From Nannobrachium achirus (Eukaryota > Chordata > Actinopteri > Myctophiformes > Myctophidae), in contig OY997649.1 in the NCBI GenBank assembly GCA_963921795.1, forward strand, positions 32,952,873 to 33,016,872: a DNA stretch of 64,000 nucleotides, read 5' to 3'. The translations under genes were made by a program, and so were the position numbers. The notes under the pieces were generated by a model that made no database searches, was not told the DNA's origin, and worked only from the letters and a program-made list of their open reading frames with translations. Positions within the stretch are counted from its first letter, which is position 1, and each line of letters begins with the position of its first letter. This document shows, one piece after another, positions 61,530 to 64,000 of the stretch.

Positions 61530-61750
61530 CAGGCCCGATGCCAATATGCTAATCTACTTCAAATGGCCTTTTCATTGGCTGACAATGTCGCCCGCCGACA
61601 CGTGCCAGCTAACTGTCCCCTCGTCCCGCTGTTAAAGACCAGCAGCACAGAATATAGAGAAGGCGCCATTACCAAGATAGGAGCAGATGTAGCCTGTATG
61701 CCTGTTGCCCGCTCACAGTCAATCACCTACAGTACTGCTGTAGCTGGTTA
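61530..61750. promoter_or_regulatory. candidate conserved non-coding element 3
   Basis: Contains the POU-type octamer-like TATGCTAAT followed by CCTTTTCATTGGCTGACAAT, GACACGTGCCAGCTAACTG (E-box CACGTG) and GAAGGCGCCATTACCAAGAT. A 112-codon frame crosses it but has no family likeness. It is called on motif density only. Confidence 0.35.
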
Positions 61751-62306
61751 ACATACTGTAAGACATGCAGTATGCTAACCATTGGGCCTTCTGGAAAGGG
61801 TTTTGGTTACTCATTAAAGTCAGAAACCGTTATTGTTAACCATTGAGAGTGGTTACAGATTAAATGTAACAAAATTACAGGAATGTTATTATGCAAGTTG
61901 TTCTGGGAATGACCATATATGGACTTTTAATTTTATCCTTTATTAATAATAATATGTATCCATATACATACAATATATTTTATGCCCATACATGGAGATC
62001 CCTATCTGAACCAGCCACACAGATATGGGCCATGCCTTTGCCATCTGGCCAGTGATATATATCATTGACATCAGGGATCTTCATAATGGGCATAAAAGGG
62101 ATATACCCATATATGGACTTAAGACATAGGTGAGGTCACCTGTGATATCACCTGTGATGTCACAATGACAAGGGAACCAACCCATAGACTGTAGAAATGT
62201 GTACTGACTGACTGACTGACACAGTATGGACATCCAGGGTTTGATCTTTGATGAGTTGATGTTACGTGACATCACTTCCTGTACTGACTGAAGGACTGAC
62301 TGAAGG

Positions 62307-62849
62307 GCGTGTATCAAAACAGCATCCTGGTTCCAACAATGGAAGCTTGTGATTGGCTGAACCGGAGGTAGGGAGCGCTCCGTTGTATTCGCCTGGACCG
62401 TGCGGAGGTGCGAGAGCTCACTCGTGTATAGGTTATAGGTAATATAATAGGCCTACATGCAATGTTTCATAACATATAACACAAGAAATAAGCATAAACA
62501 TTCTATATGTATAAGGTCAAGTATTATACTTAATAATTGGGACGTACAAGAAGTTAAGAACCATTATCTTAGTTATAATAGGCCTACATTTACAGTAGTT
62601 TAGGCATTTTGGTTTGATGTGGGCAGAACAATTTGTCCTTGTTTGTTATTTGACTTCTTTTTACTAATTAAAGACACTTTATTATAGTGAATTAGTGATT
62701 ATAATAAATAGCCTATGTCATGATTGTTGTTATAGCTAGATCAGATTGTGTTTATAATATAACGCCAGCGCGCCTCCGTCATCTCCACCGAAAACAAGCG
62801 CTCCCCCCTTGTTCCATTGTTGGAACCGGGATGCTGTTTTGATTCACGC
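62307..62849. mobile_element. inverted-repeat element of ~540 bp
   Basis: A 37-bp imperfect terminal inverted repeat: GCGTGTATCAAAACAGCATC at 62307 and its complement ending at 62849, running on through GGTTCCAACAATGGA. Further in, GGGAGCGCT recurs on both sides. The interior is AT-rich with no frame. A ~42-bp direct repeat (TGACATCACTTCCTGTACTG and onward) flanks it at 62262-62303 and 62875-62914. Confidence 0.65.
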
Positions 62850-63036
62850 GACTGTAGGACTGACTGAGGTGATGTCACGTGACATCACTTCCTGTACTGA
62901 CTGAAGGACTGACGGACAAGCTGCAACATTTCCCAACTCGGGAATGATGTAAATAGGGAATGAATGCCCCGCCCTTTAATGCAAACCCCATTATACCTGT
63001 TGTCATAGGACCCGTTTTGATCATCTGTTTGCCTGT

Positions 63037-63063
63037 GTCCATTTATGCCCATATATGAAGATA

Positions 63064-63106
<43 letters not shown>

Positions 63107-63375
63107 GCGTCCATTTTATGTCCATATATGGAGATCTCTGCAGATAGTTCTGGGTCCATTTTATGCCCATATATGCCCATATACGGAGATATCTGTCTAT
63201 CTGCGTCCATTTTATGCCCATATATGGAGATCTCTGTGTCTGTCTGTGTCCCTTTTATGCCCGTATGGAGATCTTTGTGATTCTGCGTCCATTTTATGCC
63301 CATATATGCCCATATGGAGAGATCTGTTTATCTGCGTCCATTTTATGCCCATATATGAGATCCCTGTCGCTTTTT
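63037..63375. repeat. minisatellite of CCATATATGGAGAT units
   Basis: Imperfect tandem units of roughly 50-60 bp built on TTTTATGCCCATATATGGAG and TCTGTCTGCGTCC, with an internal (CTGT)n run (63064-63107). Single outliers occur at 61979 and 62094-62118. The units read through on both strands, giving spurious frames. Confidence 0.85.
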
Positions 63376-64000
63376 GTTTGTTTCTTCTTTAACACGCATC
63401 CTGCTTAAATCTGCATCATTCAAGTCATCCTCCCAGTCCCACGCTTTGTTGCTTGTCTTATGTTTGTCTTTGTCTCTTTTATTTAATTTTAATTTTTTGG
63501 AGCGGGAGAGTTCAGCTTGAGTTTTTTTGGAGAACTTGTTTTTTGTCTGTCTTGTGCTGTTGATTTAGCTTGTCTTATGTTTGTCTCCTCCGTCTGCACC
63601 TCAGCCAACCCAGATCTCGACTACTGATCCTTGTTCTCTTCAGCAAAAGCTGTACTGTCACTTAAATCATCGATGTCCTCCCAGTCACACTCTTTGTTGC
63701 TTGTCTTATGTTTGTCTCCTCCTCCATCTGCTGATGACATTCAATACGTAACCACGTGACTCATGTGGCGTACGTGATGTCAGAGCCTTTTATGAAGTGA
63801 TGTCACAATGAGTCAGCACTTGCGCCGATTTCCTCCGGAACAGCCTGATGTCAACAAACGCGCCGGTTCCGGAAAACCACGCATCGGGTCGGGTCAAGGC
63901 CCGGCACTGCACTCCGCGCCGCCGCAGAGAACGTGCGTGCCGAATCTGCCGGTGAACGGTTCTCAAGATACGCGGATACATACACACACACGCAGAGACT
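63376..64000. other. gene-free right edge, GC-rich at the end
   Basis: Contains a duplicated TTGCTTGTCTTATGTTTGTC segment (63449, 63575, 63695). From about 63810 the DNA is GC- and CpG-rich (GCGCCGGTTCCGGAAAACC, CTCCGCGCCGCCGCAGAG), which could be the edge of a CpG-island promoter outside the window. Confidence 0.4.

Noticed and set aside
61413..61751. 112-codon plus-strand frame
   Set aside because: No domain or splice context; the underlying DNA looks regulatory and the frame is probably chance.
63037..63375. Possible CRISPR-like array
   Set aside because: The units are adjacent, degenerate tandem repeats without unique spacers, and the DNA is vertebrate.
63021..63408. Overlapping frames on both strands (up to 115 codons)
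   Set aside because: They follow the minisatellite units; the same peptide repeats with each unit and is not a gene.

Overview
The window is vertebrate nuclear DNA, almost certainly from a ray-finned fish. It shows split genes with GT-AG introns, very long CA/GT microsatellites, many hAT-type non-autonomous transposons, L2-type LINE and SINE tails, and a bloodthirsty-like RING/B-box/SPRY TRIM gene, a class expanded in teleosts. I cannot name the species.

Region 1-49.9 kb is dominated by one large minus-strand gene, vps13a (bridge-like lipid-transfer protein; human VPS13A is the chorea-acanthocytosis gene). I could place 63 consecutive coding exons, from the start codon at 49755 to an exon ending at 146. 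Their lengths add up in phase (8571 nt, 2857 codons) with no frameshift or stop. The last ~320 codons of a VPS13A-sized protein lie beyond the left edge. The sequence matches VPS13A rather than VPS13C at most diagnostic positions.

The vps13a introns are full of mobile DNA. They hold three hAT elements with perfect 8-bp target-site duplications (11017-11962, 13232-13684, 21907-23000), several hAT relics and an L2/CR1-group LINE with an open 779-codon frame plus a smaller inverted copy. They also hold an intronless klhdc3-like kelch ORF whose stop codon comes from an adjoining hAT element, and a short palindromic hairpin module that recurs at least 11 times in the gene and once outside it.

Region 50-64 kb holds a plus-strand bloodthirsty-like TRIM gene (52748-54397), then a minus-strand single-exon C2CD4-family gene (55841-57160). 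Beyond these is a long stretch without genes: microsatellites, stretches with the look of conserved non-coding enhancers (59.7-61.75 kb), an inverted-repeat element (62.3-62.85 kb) and a minisatellite (63.0-63.4 kb). The vps13a/C2CD4 pairing mirrors the VPS13C/C2CD4A/C2CD4B cluster of human chromosome 15, so it may be a retained whole-genome-duplication partner of that cluster.

The genes are not an operon. vps13a, the TRIM and C2CD4 are independent transcription units; the kelch ORF and LINE sit inside vps13a introns, the LINE antisense to the host gene.
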